Shown in pieces: positions 53,022 to 53,996 of a DNA stretch of 53,996 bases. The stretch covers positions 1 to 53,996 of the forward strand of contig JACQES010000051.1 in NCBI GenBank assembly GCA_016200495.1, written 5' to 3'. The position numbers and the translations under genes are program-made. Within the stretch, counting starts at the first letter, position 1, and every line of letters begins with the position of its first letter. This DNA is from Gemmatimonadota bacterium (lineage in GTDB: Bacteria > Gemmatimonadota > Gemmatimonadetes > Gemmatimonadales > Gemmatimonadaceae). The notes beneath the pieces were generated by a model, which saw nothing but the letters and a program-made list of their open reading frames with translations, searched no databases and was not told the origin of the DNA.

Positions 53022-53996
53022 GTGAGCACGTCGCGTCGGGACTTCATTGGAGTGGGGGCGGCCGCGGCCGCCGGACTGCTGGTGGGGACGCCGGGCACCG
53101 CGGACGGCGCGCCACCGGACGGGTCGAGGCCTGGCGCCGTCCCGCGCGAGGCGCGCCGGAGCGAGCCCGTGGCGGGCCGTCCCGCGATCGTCTCCAGCGC
53201 CAACGGCATCCGCGGCGTGCGCAAGGCGCACGACCTGATCACGCAGGGGCTCGACCCGCTCGACGCGATCATCGCCGGCGTCAACATCCAGGAGCTCGAC
53301 CCCGAGGACGATTCGGTGGGACTCGGCGGGCTGCCCAACGAGGAAGGGGTCGTGCAGCTCGATGCGAGCGTGATGCACGGGCCCACCAGGCGCGCGGGGG
53401 CCGTGGCCTGCATCGAGGAGATCGCGACGCCGAGCCTCGTGGCCAAGGCGGTGATGGACTACACCGACCACACGATCCTCGTCGGCGAGGGAGCGAAGAA
53501 GTTCGCGCTCCGCATGGGGTTCAAGCCGCAGAACCTGCTGACGGAGAAGAGCCGCCAGAACTGGCTGCGCTGGCGGGCGAACCTCAACCCCGACGACTTC
53601 TGGCTCGACCACCAGGAGGACGTCAAGATCCGCTTCACGTCGGGGACGATCAACATGAACGCGGTGAACGCCGCGGGCGACATCGCGAGCTGCACGACGA
53701 CGAGCGGCTACTCGTACAAGATTCCCGGCCGCATCGGCGACTCGCCGATCATCGGGGCGGGGCAGTACTGCGACAACACCGTGGGCGCGGCCGGCGCCAC
53801 GGGGCGCGGCGAGGCGTGCATCAAGGTGTGCGGCGCCTTCTCGGTCGTGGACGAGATGCGGCGCGGCGCGACGCCCGAGCAGGCGTGCCTCACGGTGCTC
53901 CAGCGCGTGGTGGCCATGACCGAGAAGCGGCTCCTCGACCCCAACGGCCGCCCCAGGTTCGGGCTCCAGTTCTACGCGGTGGCCAAGGACGGGCGC
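53022..53996 (+). CDS. N4-(beta-N-acetylglucosaminyl)-L-asparaginase-family Ntn hydrolase, Tat-exported, 3' end outside window
   Basis: STSRRDFIGVGAAAAAGLLVG Tat signal; VSSANGIRGVRKAHDLITQGLDPLDAIIAGV; GTINMNAVNAAGDIASCTTTSGYSYKIPGRIGDSPIIGAGQYCDNTVGAAGATGRGEA. Confidence 0.88.
   Translation, partial: MSTSRRDFIGVGAAAAAGLLVGTPGTADGAPPDGSRPGAVPREARRSEPVAGRPAIVSSANGIRGVRKAHDLITQGLDPLDAIIAGVNIQELDPEDDSVGLGGLPNEEGVVQLDASVMHGPTRRAGAVACIEEIATPSLVAKAVMDYTDHTILVGEGAKKFALRMGFKPQNLLTEKSRQNWLRWRANLNPDDFWLDHQEDVKIRFTSGTINMNAVNAAGDIASCTTTSGYSYKIPGRIGDSPIIGAGQYCDNTVGAAGATGRGEACIKVCGAFSVVDEMRRGATPEQACLTVLQRVVAMTEKRLLDPNGRPRFGLQFYAVAKDGR

Noticed and set aside
1-53996. tRNA, rRNA, transposase, phage or toxin-antitoxin genes
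   Set aside because: None recognised on either strand by reading; a tRNAscan/Infernal run would be needed to exclude small RNAs.

Overview
High-GC window that looks chromosomal and Gemmatimonadota-like; this lineage call is inference from gene content and style, not a search. About 50 genes are supported. From left to right: (i) an M20 peptidase end, an ENPP-type phosphodiesterase, GNAT, DinB, a saccharopine-dehydrogenase-like protein and an S9 peptidase. (ii) A patchwork accessory region (~6.4-15.9 kb) with three VOC proteins, two alpha/beta hydrolases (one lacking the canonical Ser), a TIGR02147-like HTH regulator with a tandem-dyad operator candidate, a DUF4199-like protein, an EF-hand/half-hydrolase ORF, a KOW mini-protein and a decayed S9-peptidase 3' fragment. 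(iii) A tightly coupled eight-gene MoxR/VWA operon (16.0-30.1 kb) containing a cysteine-less caspase-like protein, a TPR/gluzincin protein, DUF4159, MoxR, a DUF58 protein apparently missing its core, a BatA-like VWA protein and a DUF4175-like protein. (iv) An ECF sigma factor overlapping a Ser/Thr kinase, a second KOW + DUF4199 locus, and an NHL-repeat lipoprotein. (v) PBP4/DacB, a DUF5009-type acyltransferase, a deoxyhypusine-synthase-like protein and an S41 peptidase. (vi) A composite short-repeat island with a strong hairpin, then a caa3-type cytochrome oxidase operon. (vii) A cNMP-binding-domain/aspartate ammonia-lyase fusion divergent from a Tat-exported asparaginase-family protein. No tRNA, rRNA, CRISPR array, transposase or phage gene was recognised. 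All product calls come from reading translations for motifs; no database search was run.
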